NCBI RefSeq assembly: GCF_009792795.1
Contig: NZ_VKHQ01000001.1
Location: 88,170-152,169 of the forward strand
DNA from: Cognatiluteimonas profundi
GTDB taxonomy: Bacteria > Pseudomonadota > Gammaproteobacteria > Xanthomonadales > Xanthomonadaceae
Direction: 5' to 3'
Length of the DNA stretch: 64,000 bases
The notes below the pieces were generated by a model. It saw only the letters and a list, made by a program, of their open reading frames with translations. It searched no databases and was not told the DNA's origin. The position numbers were made by a program, and so were the translations under genes. Below are positions 1 through 9,115 of the stretch, piece after piece; within the stretch, counting starts at the first letter, position 1, and every line of letters begins with the position of its first letter.

Positions 1-420
1 CCGCAGTGGTTGCGCGCGCCCGAGCGCTGCCCGCAGTTCGCGGATGTTCCAGCCCTCGACGATCGTGAAGCGATGGCTGATGACCTTGCCTTCGCGCATC
101 CGCATCAACAGCATGCGTGGGGTCGTACCGGGCTCCAGTGCGTATTCGCCGACCTGCAGCTTGCCGGCGACGCCGAGTTGCCGGCCCAGCGCCTGCCATT
201 CCAGGACGTGCGCCTGCGCGCCGACGGCCTTCAGCTTGCCAAGGACGGTCGCGAACGAATCTCCCTGCTCGACCTGCAGCGTGTCTCCGGCGTGCAGCCC
301 GGCAATGGGCGTGTCGGCGAATCCGAGGTAACGGGTGACCGCCCAATAACCAGTCGCCGCCGCAAGCAACAGGACGAAGGGGAACAGCCATCCGGCACGG
401 CGCTTGGGTTTGCGGCTCAC
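1..420 (-). CDS. mltG: Endolytic murein transglycosylase MltG, N-terminal part (cut by window edge)
   Basis: About 140 N-terminal residues are present; the catalytic C-terminal domain lies off the left edge. MltG cleaves nascent glycan strands in the periplasm and ends peptidoglycan chain growth. The GTG start overlaps the pabC stop in a GTGA. A basic stretch (SRKPKRR) is followed by one hydrophobic membrane anchor (WLFPFVLLLAAATGYWAV). Next comes a LysM-like region (GDTLQVEQGDSFATVLGKL) and the YceG-family phrase LQVGEYALEPGTTPRMLL, then RFTIVEGWNIRELRAAL. It is the last visible gene of the fab-pabBC string, the same position as yceG downstream of pabC in E. coli. Identity is confident even though incomplete. 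Confidence 0.93.
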   Translation of the reverse strand, partial: MSRKPKRRAGWLFPFVLLLAAATGYWAVTRYLGFADTPIAGLHAGDTLQVEQGDSFATVLGKLKAVGAQAHVLEWQALGRQLGVAGKLQVGEYALEPGTTPRMLLMRMREGKVISHRFTIVEGWNIRELRAALGRAQPLR

Positions 421-1238
421 GGATGCTCCAGGTCAGGGGCGAGACCGGGGTGCGACTGCGCGAGCAGTTGCCCGGCCGACACCGATTGCGAAACATCGGT
501 CCATGTCCGCGCACCCAGGCGGGTGACGGGGAGGATACCGCGCACCGCGTTGCACAGGAAAACCGCGTCGGCGTCCTCGACCTGGGCTGGCGACAGGCGC
601 TCTTCGCAGGCGTCGAGGATCAACAGGAGATGCGATCGGCACACGCCGGCCACGCCGCAGCGATCGACACGCGGCGTGCGCCACCGGCCCTCCCATAGCA
701 CGAACACGTTGGCAGCCGTCGCGCTGACCACGCTCCCCTCGCCGTCGCACATCAGGCCCTCGTCGGCGTGCGCGCGCACGCACTCCGCGCGACCCAGCAC
801 CTGCTCGAGGCGGTTGCAGTGCTTGAGGCCGGCGAGTGCAGGCTGGATTGCCATCCGGGTCGCACACCAGTGCAGGTGCAGGCCTTGCCGCGCGCGTTCC
901 GGCAGGTCATGGCGGGACAGCACCCACACCGGCGGTGCATCCGGCACGGGTGCATATCCGCGAGCGTCGCCACCACGACCGAGCAGCAGTTTCAGCACGC
1001 CATCGCCAGCATCGTCGAACAAGGTCGCCGCGGCCTGCCGCACCTGCGTGGTTTCGGGCAGCGCGATGCCCAGGCGCGCGGCACCGACGGCCAGGCGTGC
1101 CCAGTGCGCCTGCCACCAGGGAATGCTGCCGCGGTGCACGCGCATGGTTTCGAACAGGCCGTCACCATAGGCCATGCCGCGATTGCCGACGGGAATGGCG
1201 TCGATCGACTCGCTGCCGAGGAACACGAGGGCGCTCAT
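417..1238 (-). CDS. pabC: Aminodeoxychorismate lyase PabC
   Basis: 273 residues, a fold-type IV PLP enzyme that converts 4-amino-4-deoxychorismate to p-aminobenzoate and pyruvate for folate synthesis. The N terminus has the family pattern NRGMAYGDGLFETMRV. The probable PLP lysine is in GVLKLLLGRGG, and the C-terminal half has NVFVLWEGRWRTPRVDRCGV. The ATG overlaps the pabB stop (ATGA) and the stop overlaps the mltG start (GTGA), so the three genes are translationally coupled. A branched-chain aminotransferase is the main alternative by family, but the pabB partner upstream settles it. The cytoplasmic product should act directly on the PabB product. Confidence 0.95.
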   Translation of the reverse strand: MSALVFLGSESIDAIPVGNRGMAYGDGLFETMRVHRGSIPWWQAHWARLAVGAARLGIALPETTQVRQAAATLFDDAGDGVLKLLLGRGGDARGYAPVPDAPPVWVLSRHDLPERARQGLHLHWCATRMAIQPALAGLKHCNRLEQVLGRAECVRAHADEGLMCDGEGSVVSATAANVFVLWEGRWRTPRVDRCGVAGVCRSHLLLILDACEERLSPAQVEDADAVFLCNAVRGILPVTRLGARTWTDVSQSVSAGQLLAQSHPGLAPDLEHP

Positions 1239-2590
1239 CCCTGGACACCCAGCGCGCGCAGCATGCCGCGCGCCTTCGCGCGCGTCTCGTCCAGCTCCCG
1301 TGCGGGATCGGAGTCGGCGACGATGCCGGCGCCAGTGCGGAAACGTACCGTGTCGCCTTCGACTTCGGCACTGCGGATCAGGATGTTGAGATCGAGGTCG
1401 CCATCGCCATTGAGCCAGCCGAAAGCGCCCGTGTAGGCGCCACGATCGGCCGTCTCCAGCTCGGCGATGATCTGCATGCAGCGCACCTTCGGACAGCCGG
1501 TGATGGTGCCGCCGGGGAATACCGCGCGGATCACATCACCCGGCGTGACCCGGTCGCGCAGGCGACCGCGGACGTTGCTCACGATGTGGTGCACGTGCGC
1601 GTAGCTTTCGACCCCCATCAATTCATCGACCTCGATGCTGCCTGGCCGGCAGACACGACCCAGGTCGTTGCGTTCCAGGTCGATCAGCATCACGTGCTCG
1701 GCGCGCTCCTTCGGATGGCCGACGAGTTCGCCGATGCGGGCGGCATCGTCGTCGCCATCGAAGCGCGGCCGGGTGCCGGCAATTGGGCGCGTCTGGATGT
1801 CGTCGCCGCGCACCGACACCAGGCGCTCGGGCGAGGCGCTGACGACAGCGCAGCCATCCAGCGCCAGCAGTCCGGCGAACGGCGCCGGATTGTGGCTGCG
1901 CAGCCGTGCAAACAACTGGGCCGGATCCAGCGGGCGGTCGAAGCGCGCCTGCCATTGCCGCGAGAGGTTGACCTGGAAGACATCACCCGCGGCGAGGTAG
2001 TCGAGGATGCGTGCGACGCCATTGGTGAACCGATCCGTATCGTCCTCGCTGATCGATGCGGGCGCCTGCCACGCTGCGGGCGCCGGCATTGCCATGGCGA
2101 GGTCGCAATCGATGTCGATCGTGTCGAGCATCGAGGCATGCGCGGCTTCGGCCAGCATCACGCACTGCCCCGTCGCGTGGTCGCGCAGCACCGCGGCAGG
2201 GCAGCGCAAGGCCGCCGCGATCGGCAATGCGCCCGTCACCGGTGGCAGCGCGAGGACAGGCTCGACCTGCGCGGCCAGCGGATATCCCAGGTACAGGGCC
2301 CAGCCACCGCGGAACGGCCATGGCGACGACTCGCGACCGCCACCCAGTGCCTGCCAGTCGAGATCGAGTGCGTGGAGGAAATCGCGTCCCGCAATGCGGC
2401 CATCACCGCGACGGGTGACGCCGTCCGCATGCGCCACCAGCGACTCGCCATTGCTCGCGAGCAGCACATCCCATCGACCCTGGGCCGAGCCTGTCGCCGA
2501 GGATTCCAGCAGCAGCGGATAGCGCCGCGGCGACAATCGATGCAGCGCCAGCAGGTCGATGTCGGCGGCCAGTGGCCGGATGACGAGCAT
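1235..2590 (-). CDS. pabB: Aminodeoxychorismate synthase component I PabB
   Basis: 451 residues, the usual length for PabB. It aminates chorismate to aminodeoxychorismate with a glutamine amidotransferase partner (PabA, not in this window). Anthranilate synthase/PabB-type chorismate-binding motifs are clear: DVFQVNLSRQWQ, IQTRPIAGTRPR, HVMLIDLERNDLGRV, VESYAHVHHIVSNVRG and FPGGTITGCPKVRCMQII. The frame is open far upstream into fabF, but the ATG at 2590 lies 17 bases after the fabF stop and gives the expected N terminus. TrpE is excluded by length and by the pabC neighbour. Its placement inside the fab cluster, coupled to pabC, suggests folate precursor supply is co-expressed with lipid synthesis. 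Confidence 0.94.
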   Translation of the reverse strand: MLVIRPLAADIDLLALHRLSPRRYPLLLESSATGSAQGRWDVLLASNGESLVAHADGVTRRGDGRIAGRDFLHALDLDWQALGGGRESSPWPFRGGWALYLGYPLAAQVEPVLALPPVTGALPIAAALRCPAAVLRDHATGQCVMLAEAAHASMLDTIDIDCDLAMAMPAPAAWQAPASISEDDTDRFTNGVARILDYLAAGDVFQVNLSRQWQARFDRPLDPAQLFARLRSHNPAPFAGLLALDGCAVVSASPERLVSVRGDDIQTRPIAGTRPRFDGDDDAARIGELVGHPKERAEHVMLIDLERNDLGRVCRPGSIEVDELMGVESYAHVHHIVSNVRGRLRDRVTPGDVIRAVFPGGTITGCPKVRCMQIIAELETADRGAYTGAFGWLNGDGDLDLNILIRSAEVEGDTVRFRTGAGIVADSDPARELDETRAKARGMLRALGVQG

Positions 2591-2607
2591 GCGCCCGCCG
2601 GGGGCCG

Positions 2608-3846
2608 TCAGAAACGGCGCAGCACGAGCGTGCCGTTGGTGCCGCCGAAACCGAACGAATTGGACATCGCCACGTCGACGCGATGTTCGCGGGCGACGTG
2701 TGGGACGTAATCCAGGTCGCAACCCTCCGATGGATGGTCGAGGTTGATCGTCGGCGGAATGATGCCGGTATGCAGCGCCATCGCCGAGAACACGGCCTCG
2801 ACCCCGCCGGCCGCGCCGAGCAGGTGGCCGGTCATCGATTTCGTCGAACTGATCATTGTCCTGTAGGCGTGCTCGCCAAGCGCCGCCTTGATCGCCATCG
2901 TCTCGGCGAGGTCGCCGGCAGGCGTCGACGTCCCGTGCGCATTGATGTAGCCGATCGCGGAGGCGTCGATGCCGGCGTCGCGGATCGCATTGACCATGCA
3001 GCGCGCGGCACCCTCGCCGCTCTCGCTTGGCGCCGTCATGTGGTGTGCATCGCCACTCATGCCGAAGCCGGCCAGCTCGCAATAGATGCGGGCGCCGCGC
3101 GCCTTGGCGTACTCGTATTCCTCCAGGATGAGGATGCCGGCGCCGTCGCCCATGACGAAACCATCGCGGTCCCTGTCCCATGGCCGTGAGGCTTTTTCCG
3201 GTTCGTCATTGCGCGTGGAGAGCGCTTTCATCGCACAGAATCCGCCAACCGATGTCGGCGTGGTGGCGAATTCGGCGCCGCCGGCGATCATCGCGTCGGC
3301 GTCGCCGTACTGGATCATGCGCATCGCCAGGCCGATGTTGTGTGTCGCCGTCGTGCAGGCGGTGACCACGGCGATGTTGGGGCCCTTCGCGCCGGTCATG
3401 ATCGAGACCTGGCCGGCGATCATGTTGATGATCGTGCTGGGCACGTAGAACGGCGAGATCTTGCGGGCGCCGCCTTCGTGGAACTTCAGCGTGGTTTCCT
3501 CGATGCCCTTCAGCCCGCCGATGCCGGCGCCGATGGCAACGCCGATCCGGTCCGCGACCGCATCGGTGATCTCCAGTCCCGCATCCTGCAGCGCCATCAT
3601 CGAAGCGGCGACGCCGTAATGCACGAACGGGTCCATCTTCTTGATGTCCTTGGGCGCGATCCAGGCGCCAGGATCGAAGCCCTTCACCTCACCGGCGATG
3701 CGGGTGGGGAACGAGGACGCATCAAAATGCGTGATCGGACCGATGCCCGAACGGCCATGGATGATTCCATCCCAGCTGCTTTGAAGATCATTGCCGACCG
3801 GCGACAGGATGCCGAGACCGGTGACGACGACACGACGCTTGGACAT
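2608..3846 (-). CDS. fabF: 3-oxoacyl-ACP synthase II FabF
   Basis: 412 residues, KAS II, which elongates acyl-ACP with malonyl-ACP in type II fatty acid synthesis. The Cys-His-His triad is visible: C164 in [12 protein letters not shown]304 in [13 protein letters not shown] and H341 in [14 protein letters not shown] glycine-rich tail [10 protein letters not shown] closes the thiolase fold. It lies 119 bases downstream of acpP in the classical acpP-fabF order. Length and motifs match full-length FabF. No oddities. Confidence 0.97.
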   Translation of the reverse strand: MSKRRVVVTGLGILSPVGNDLQSSWDGIIHGRSGIGPITHFDASSFPTRIAGEVKGFDPGAWIAPKDIKKMDPFVHYGVAASMMALQDAGLEITDAVADRIGVAIGAGIGGLKGIEETTLKFHEGGARKISPFYVPSTIINMIAGQVSIMTGAKGPNIAVVTACTTATHNIGLAMRMIQYGDADAMIAGGAEFATTPTSVGGFCAMKALSTRNDEPEKASRPWDRDRDGFVMGDGAGILILEEYEYAKARGARIYCELAGFGMSGDAHHMTAPSESGEGAARCMVNAIRDAGIDASAIGYINAHGTSTPAGDLAETMAIKAALGEHAYRTMISSTKSMTGHLLGAAGGVEAVFSAMALHTGIIPPTINLDHPSEGCDLDYVPHVAREHRVDVAMSNSFGFGGTNGTLVLRRF

Positions 3847-3965
3847 GGCTCACTCCTGGATCTTTAGCCCGGCACCGCGGCCGGCTCTCTTGGATCGCGT
3901 AACGCCCGTTTCACAAATGCGCGGGGCCGCGTATGCGGCCCCGGCGTGCCACGCGTTGCGACGCG

Positions 3966-4205
3966 TCAGGCCTTGACGTGCGTCCGGACGTAATCGATCG
4001 CCTGCTGCACGGAGGTGATCTTCTCGGCTTCCTCGTCCGGAATCTCGCACTCGAATTCTTCTTCCAGCGCCATCACCAGCTCCACGGTGTCGAGCGAGTC
4101 GGCGCCGAGATCGTCAACGAACGAAGCACTGTTGGTGACTTCATCTTCCTTCACGCCCAACTGCTCCACCACGATCTTCTTGACGCGCTCTTCGATGCTG
4201 CTCAT
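3966..4205 (-). CDS. acpP: Acyl carrier protein
   Basis: 79 residues, very acidic. The 4'-phosphopantetheine attachment serine is S37 in [15 protein letters not shown]. It carries growing acyl chains for FabD, FabH, FabG, FabF and FabI, and also feeds lipid A and phospholipid synthesis. It sits between fabG and fabF with about 90-120 base gaps on each side, which commonly hold an extra promoter giving acpP higher expression. A GGAG Shine-Dalgarno stands a few bases upstream of the ATG. Confidence 0.98.
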   Translation of the reverse strand: MSSIEERVKKIVVEQLGVKEDEVTNSASFVDDLGADSLDTVELVMALEEEFECEIPDEEAEKITSVQQAIDYVRTHVKA

Positions 4206-4298
4206 GGGTATTTGCTCCTCCGGGGAGACTGTTCAGACGCATAGTGTAAGGGAAAGTGTAACCGCCCGTATGCCGGGCTGGCGGCCCTTTCAGGCCGA

Positions 4299-5045
4299 TC
4301 AGGGCATGTACATCCCGCCGTTGACATGCAGGGTTTCGCCGGTGATGTAGGCGGCGGACGGCCCGGCCAGGAAACACACTGCATGGGCGACATCGGCCGG
4401 TTCGCCGAGCCGCCCAAGGGCGATCTGCCCGAGCAGTCCTTCACGTGCCGCCTCGGGCATCGCGCGGGTCATGTCGGTGTCGATGAATCCGGGCGCGACC
4501 ACGTTGACCGTGATGCCCCGCGACCCGATCTCGCGCGCCAGCGACTTGGAGAACGCGACGACACCAGCCTTGGCGGCGGCGTAGTTGGACTGACCGGCAT
4601 TGCCGATGGATCCGATCACCGATGCGATGTTGATGATGCGGCCCTTGCGTGCCTTCATCATCCCGCGCAACACGGCCTTGCTGGTGCGATAGACGCTGGT
4701 GAGGTTGGTGTCGAGGATCGCCTGCCACTCGTCCTCCTTCATCCGCAACAACAGGTTGTCGCGGGTGATGCCGGCGTTGTTGACGAGGATCGACACGCCG
4801 CCGAATTCCGTCGCGATCGAATCGACCAGCGCCTCGACCGACGCGCCGTCGGTCACGTCCAGCAAGCGACCGTGGCCACCGGCGGCGGCGAGTCGCTCGC
4901 CGATGGCGGTTGCCCCGGAAGCGGACGTCGCCGTCCCGATGACGGTTGCGCCCAGTGCGGCGAGTTCGGATGCGATCGCCGCACCGATGCCGCGGCTGGC
5001 GCCGGTCACCAGGGCGATTTCTCCATGCAATGCGCCTTGATTCAT
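4299..5045 (-). CDS. fabG: 3-oxoacyl-ACP reductase FabG
   Basis: 248 residues, a classical short-chain dehydrogenase that reduces 3-ketoacyl-ACP with NADPH. Visible motifs are the cofactor loop TGASRGIG (residues 14-21), NNAG at 89-92, and the catalytic S142, Y155 and K159 in ASVIGSIGNAGQSNYAAAK. The C terminus ITGETLHVNGGMYMP is typical. The reading frame stays open upstream, but the ATG at 5045 overlaps the fabD stop (ATGA) and gives the standard length. Second coupled pair of the fab string. Confidence 0.97.
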   Translation of the reverse strand: MNQGALHGEIALVTGASRGIGAAIASELAALGATVIGTATSASGATAIGERLAAAGGHGRLLDVTDGASVEALVDSIATEFGGVSILVNNAGITRDNLLLRMKEDEWQAILDTNLTSVYRTSKAVLRGMMKARKGRIINIASVIGSIGNAGQSNYAAAKAGVVAFSKSLAREIGSRGITVNVVAPGFIDTDMTRAMPEAAREGLLGQIALGRLGEPADVAHAVCFLAGPSAAYITGETLHVNGGMYMP

Positions 5046-5998
5046 GCCTCGCTCCATTGTTGCAATGCGTTGTCGAAGTCGTCCTGCGATCCGATGGCGA
5101 TGGCATCCATCGACTTGTCGATGCGCTTGACCAGGCCCGCCAGCACCTTGCCCGGGCCGCACTCGGCAACGCGCGTGACGCCACGCGATGCGAGCGCCTG
5201 GACGCAGGACGTCCATTGCACGGGCAGGTACAACTGGCGCACAAGCGCGGCGCGGATCGCGGTGGTCGTCGGGTGGATCCGCGCATCGACGTTCTGGATC
5301 ACCGGGATCACCGGATCGCTGAATCGCATGTCCTGCATTGCGGCGCCCAGGCGTTCCGCGGCATCGCGCATGAGTGGCGTATGCGATGGCACGCTGACGG
5401 CGAGCTTCACTGCCTTGCGCACGCCGCGCTCGGCGAGCAGCGCCAGTGCGCGGTCGACGGCGGCAGCATGCCCGCCGATGACGATCTGGCCAGGCGAGTT
5501 GTAATTGGCGGGCACGACGACGTCGGCGCCGGATGCGTCCGCGCAGGCCTGTTGCACGACGTTGTCGTCGGCACCCAGCACGGCGGCCATGGCGCCCGTC
5601 CCGGGAGGAGCGGCGTCCTGCATCAGCTGGCCGCGATGCCGTACCAGTCGGGCCGCATCGCCCAGCGACAACACCTGCGCGGCGACCAGCGCGCTGTATT
5701 CGCCGAGGCTGTGGCCGGCGAGCACGGACGGCTGGCTGCCGCCCTGCTGCTGCCACAGCCGCCACACCGCGACGCCTGCGGCGAGCAGTGCGGGCTGGGT
5801 GAATTCGGTGCGATTGAGCTCGTCTTCGGGGCCAGCCTGGGACAGGGTCCACAGATCGACACCCGCGCCGTCCGAGGCTTCGACGAACGTGTCACGCACG
5901 ACCGGGTTGCGTTGCGCCAGTCCGGCGAGCATCCCGATCGATTGTGAGCCCTGCCCCGGGAAGACAAAGGCAAGCGTCGGCGAACAGGTCATCGGCAA
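5042..5998 (-). CDS. fabD: Malonyl-CoA:ACP transacylase FabD
   Basis: 318 residues. It moves malonyl from CoA to ACP. The N terminus carries FVFPGQGSQSIGM. The nucleophile is S97 in AGHSLGEYSALVAA, and the catalytic histidine is H206 in SVPSHTPLMRDA. NYNSPGQIVIGG is the usual mid-protein motif. The stop overlaps the fabG start. A gap of about 90 bases separates it from fabH. Confidence 0.97.
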   Translation of the reverse strand: MPMTCSPTLAFVFPGQGSQSIGMLAGLAQRNPVVRDTFVEASDGAGVDLWTLSQAGPEDELNRTEFTQPALLAAGVAVWRLWQQQGGSQPSVLAGHSLGEYSALVAAQVLSLGDAARLVRHRGQLMQDAAPPGTGAMAAVLGADDNVVQQACADASGADVVVPANYNSPGQIVIGGHAAAVDRALALLAERGVRKAVKLAVSVPSHTPLMRDAAERLGAAMQDMRFSDPVIPVIQNVDARIHPTTTAIRAALVRQLYLPVQWTSCVQALASRGVTRVAECGPGKVLAGLVKRIDKSMDAIAIGSQDDFDNALQQWSEA

Positions 5999-6089
5999 TC
6001 CTCGAAAGGGGCGCGAATGATACGGGCACGGGACGGCAAAGCGTCAGTACTGTGGCGCACGCCCGGAGCCAACCGCTACTTCCGCGTGC

Positions 6090-7097
6090 TCAATAGCGCA
6101 GCAGTGCGGAGCCCCAGGTAAAGCCGCCGCCGAAGGCTTCCAGCAACAACAACTGGCCACGCTTGACCTGCCCGGAACGCACCGCGCAATCCAGCGCCAG
6201 CGGAACCGATCCGGACGAAGTGTTGCCGTGCTTGTCGACGGTGACGACGACGCGCTCCATCGGCATGTCCAGTCGTTTGGCGGTTGCCTCGATGATGCGC
6301 AGGTTGGCCTGGTGCGGGATCAGCCAGTCGATGTCATGGCGGTCCAGCCCGTTGGCGGCGAGGGTTTCCTCCACGACGGCGTCCAGGGCCTTGACGGCGT
6401 GCTTGAACACTTCGTTGCCGATCATCAGGACCTTGACGCCAGCGTTGTGCTCCTCCGGCTTGAAGCCGACCGACACGCCGACGGGATTCCACAGCAATTC
6501 CTTCTTGCTGCCATCGGCATGCAGGTGCGTGCTGAGGATCCCGGTCTCGGAATCGGCCTTCAACACCACCGCGCCGGCGCCATCACCGAACAGCACGCAG
6601 GTGCCGCGATCGGACCAGTCCAGCATGCGGGTCAGGGTCTCGGCACCGACGACCAGGGCGGTCCTCGCGGAACCGGAGCGGATGAACTGGTCGGCGACCG
6701 CCAATGCGAACAGGAAACCCGAGCAGGCGGCGTTGACGTCGAATGCGGGGCATCCGTTGGCGCCCAGTCGATGCTGCAACAGGCAGGCCGTGGAGGGAAA
6801 GATCAGGTCGGGCGTGGTGGTGCCCAGGATGATCAGGTCCAGCTCGGATGCCTGCACACCGGCGGCGTCCATCGCGCGAACGGCAGCGTGATAGGCAAGA
6901 TCGCTGGTGGTTTCGCCCTCGGCCGCGACGTGGCGCTCACGAATGCCCGTGCGCGCCGCGATCCACTCGTCGCTGGTGTCCACGAATTGCGCGAGATCAG
7001 CGTTGGTCAGCACCTTTTCCGGCAGATAGCTGCCAGTACCGGCGATGCGGGAAAAGATCCGGCCAGCATTCGACTGGCCAGCGACCTGCTCACTCAT
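6090..7097 (-). CDS. fabH: 3-oxoacyl-ACP synthase III FabH
   Basis: 335 residues. KAS III starts fatty acid chains by condensing an acyl-CoA primer with malonyl-ACP. The triad is C125 ([12 protein letters not shown]), H262 ([10 protein letters not shown]) and N292 ([12 protein letters not shown]). About ten residues longer at the N terminus than E. coli Fab[21 protein letters not shown] is the likely start. In many gammaproteobacteria plsX lies between rpmF and fabH; here only 90 bases separate them. Primer preference (straight versus branched) cannot be read from the sequence. Confidence 0.96.
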   Translation of the reverse strand: MSEQVAGQSNAGRIFSRIAGTGSYLPEKVLTNADLAQFVDTSDEWIAARTGIRERHVAAEGETTSDLAYHAAVRAMDAAGVQASELDLIILGTTTPDLIFPSTACLLQHRLGANGCPAFDVNAACSGFLFALAVADQFIRSGSARTALVVGAETLTRMLDWSDRGTCVLFGDGAGAVVLKADSETGILSTHLHADGSKKELLWNPVGVSVGFKPEEHNAGVKVLMIGNEVFKHAVKALDAVVEETLAANGLDRHDIDWLIPHQANLRIIEATAKRLDMPMERVVVTVDKHGNTSSGSVPLALDCAVRSGQVKRGQLLLLEAFGGGFTWGSALLRY

Positions 7098-7187
7098 GGG
7101 TGACCCCGTGTCTGTTCGGCTGAAGCCGCACCAACCCGGTGCGACTGCGCGTGGATGCGGCTGGCTGGGCAGCCGCGATCCGCGGGA

Positions 7188-7382
7188 TCAATCTTCCTCG
7201 ACCACCTTGGTCTTGGGCACGATGACCTGCTTGCCACGGTAGTAGCCGTCGGCAGTGACATGGTGCCGCACGTGGGTCTCGCCGGTCGTCGGATCGGTCG
7301 ACAGCTGCTTGGAGGTCAGCGCGTCATGGGCGCGACGCATGCCACGGCGGGATGGGGAAACTCGGGATTTCTGTACAGCCAT
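7188..7382 (-). CDS. rpmF: 50S ribosomal protein L32
   Basis: 64 residues, basic, with the L32 hallmark [20 protein letters not shown] at the N terminus. The zinc-binding cysteines of some L32 proteins are absent, so this is a zinc-independent form. It sits between yceD and fabH, the conserved gammaproteobacterial position. The C terminus is charged (KTKVVEED). Confidence 0.96.
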   Translation of the reverse strand: MAVQKSRVSPSRRGMRRAHDALTSKQLSTDPTTGETHVRHHVTADGYYRGKQVIVPKTKVVEED

Positions 7383-7460
7383 GGGAGTGCTCCAACTTCA
7401 ATTCGGTGTGATTCGCCCGGCTCTCGCCGCGTATTTTTCTGTCTGATCCAACCTGGTGCA

Positions 7461-7985
7461 TCAGTCCGACGGCTTGAGCCGGGCCAGCGCCGAGAATGGA
7501 TTGGCCTGCTCAAGCTCTTCGGCCTGCACCGGCCATTCCTTTTCCATGGCCTCCGTGCCAGGCATCGCCGGCACGACCGGCACGGCAAGTATCAATTCAT
7601 CCTCGACCAGATCGGCGGGGTGCAACAAACCGTCGTCCGGCAGCAACAACGGCTCGTATCCCTCGGGCAATCCCGCTTCGTCCGACTCGTCGCGGATCAA
7701 CCCGAGACGCTGCACCAGCTGCACCGGCTGGAGGAAGCGCTGCAACGTGCGCTGGCATTCCAGCGGCAGTGCGGCGTCGATCCTCAGCTCGACGTAGGGA
7801 ACCTGGAATGCATCGCGGTCGAACTCGAGCGCGAAGCGAACCACACCTTCATCGTCGTACAGCACGTCACGCAGCCGGGTCATCGACGACAGTGGCAACG
7901 ATCCCTCGAATACCCGCCGCGCAGCCACCATGCGCCAGGCGTCCAGGACGTCGGGCACCCGTGATTCCGGTATTTCCGCAGACAT
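7461..7985 (-). CDS. yceD: YceD/DUF177 family protein (23S rRNA accumulation protein)
   Basis: 174 residues from the ATG at 7985; the frame is open further upstream but overlaps an unrelated region. DUF177 members are linked to 23S rRNA accumulation and almost always precede rpmF, as here. A central LPLECQRTLQRFLQPVQLVQR matches the family core (CqRcl-like). An acidic middle segment (EDELILAVPVVP) and the tail NPFSALARLK are also typical. The cytoplasmic role is known only at the level of the family. It heads the minus-strand fab string and diverges from the small gene and maf at 8.1 kb. Confidence 0.9.
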   Translation of the reverse strand: MSAEIPESRVPDVLDAWRMVAARRVFEGSLPLSSMTRLRDVLYDDEGVVRFALEFDRDAFQVPYVELRIDAALPLECQRTLQRFLQPVQLVQRLGLIRDESDEAGLPEGYEPLLLPDDGLLHPADLVEDELILAVPVVPAMPGTEAMEKEWPVQAEELEQANPFSALARLKPSD

Positions 7986-8108
7986 AAGCGGCGGAATGTT
8001 AGGCGTCGGGGCCCCTGCTGTCAAACCCAGGCCCTTGTGGAAGCGGGTGATTTGCCCCGCGCGGGGGCCGGCGGCAGACTGCATTCCTGTCCCGCCGGAA
8101 ATGCCTGT

Positions 8109-8468
8109 TTGAGCACTGTCCTGCTGTTGCTCGCCATCGCCGCCATTATCACCGGACTGGCCCTGGCCGTCCGCCGTCGCAGCGGCCGCCGCAAGAATGC
8201 CGTCATTCAGGTCCTGGATGCGGCCGATGCCCTTGAAGAACGCCTGCGGACGGCGCGGGTCGAGATCGAGGCCATCGTGGGCAGCGACCAGAACCCGGTC
8301 CGCGACGCCATGCAGGAAATGCTGCGCCAGCGGCTCTGGCTGCAGCAGCACGGTCCGGACGCGTCCTTGCAGCAGCTTCAGGTGGTGCGCGACTCCATCG
8401 ACGCCGCCCGGGTGCGGATCGAGCAACAACTGGTCCAGATCGACCGGGCACGGGCACTGCTGCATTGA
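8109..8468 (+). CDS. Small single-pass membrane protein upstream of maf
   Basis: About 119 residues if translation starts at the TTG at 8109; the frame is open from an ATG at 8037, but that would add a low-complexity leader. An N-terminal hydrophobic segment (STVLLLLAIAAIITGLALAV) is followed by RRRSGRRK, giving an N-out/C-in single-pass topology. The rest is charged and probably coiled-coil (RLRTARVEIEAIVGS, VVRDSIDAARVRIEQQL). The stop overlaps the maf start by four bases, so the two are probably coupled. I do not recognise a family. Base composition and coupling argue that it is real. Confidence 0.6.
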   Translation: MSTVLLLLAIAAIITGLALAVRRRSGRRKNAVIQVLDAADALEERLRTARVEIEAIVGSDQNPVRDAMQEMLRQRLWLQQHGPDASLQQLQVVRDSIDAARVRIEQQLVQIDRARALLH

Positions 8469-9085
8469 ACGCCGGCGTGGATGAACGGGACGCCCGCAGG
8501 CCACCACCATCCGGGCGGCTGCTGCTGGCATCGACGTCGCGCTATCGGCGCGAGTTGCTGCAGCGCCTGGGATTGCCATTCGAGGTCGCGGCGCCCGCTG
8601 TGGACGAGACGCCACGCCCAGGTGAAATACCGGCAGCGACGGCGACCCGCCTGGCCCAGGCCAAGGCCGAGGCCCTGGTGGGTACACACGGGGACGCATG
8701 GGTGCTCGGCTCCGACCAGGTGGCGACCCTCGACCAACGGACGCTGGGAAAGCCGGGTGGCCATGACCGGGCGCTGGCGCAACTGATGGCGATGTCCGGT
8801 CGCAACGTCGAATTCCTGACGGCGGTCTGCCTGGCCCGGGCGGACGGCCAGCGATTCCATGCACTGGATGTCACCACCGTGCGATTCCGCGCGCTGCACG
8901 AGGACGAGGTGCGCCGCTATCTGGAGGCGGAGGAACCCTACGACTGCGCCGGCAGCTTCAAGGCCGAAGGACTGGGCATCGCGCTGTTCGAGTCGATCCG
9001 GTCCGAAGACCCCACCGGCCTGATCGGACTGCCGCTCATCGCAACCGCAAGGCTGCTGCGCCAGGCGGGCTTCGCCGTCCCCTGA
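8465..9085 (+). CDS. maf: Maf-family nucleotide pyrophosphatase (YceF type)
   Basis: 206 residues from a TTG start that overlaps the previous stop. The Maf signature LLLASTSRYRRELLQRLGLP lies near residues 19-38. The catalytic acidic region DETPRPGE and GSDQVATLDQRTLGKPG follow. The C-terminal ESIRSEDPTGLIGLPL is the YceF-type ending. E. coli YceF hydrolyses the modified nucleotide m7GTP; the family is thought to keep non-canonical nucleotides out of nucleic acids. In E. coli yceF lies beside yceD-rpmF, matching this context. About 15 extra N-terminal residues precede the conserved core, so the true start could be internal. Confidence 0.9.
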   Translation: MNAGVDERDARRPPPSGRLLLASTSRYRRELLQRLGLPFEVAAPAVDETPRPGEIPAATATRLAQAKAEALVGTHGDAWVLGSDQVATLDQRTLGKPGGHDRALAQLMAMSGRNVEFLTAVCLARADGQRFHALDVTTVRFRALHEDEVRRYLEAEEPYDCAGSFKAEGLGIALFESIRSEDPTGLIGLPLIATARLLRQAGFAVP

Positions 9086-9115
9086 GCCGAGTGACATGCA
9101 TTGCGCGGTGTGCAG

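Noticed and set aside
836..2710. Long plus-strand frame over pabB/pabC
   Set aside because: Antisense shadow of well-supported minus-strand genes.
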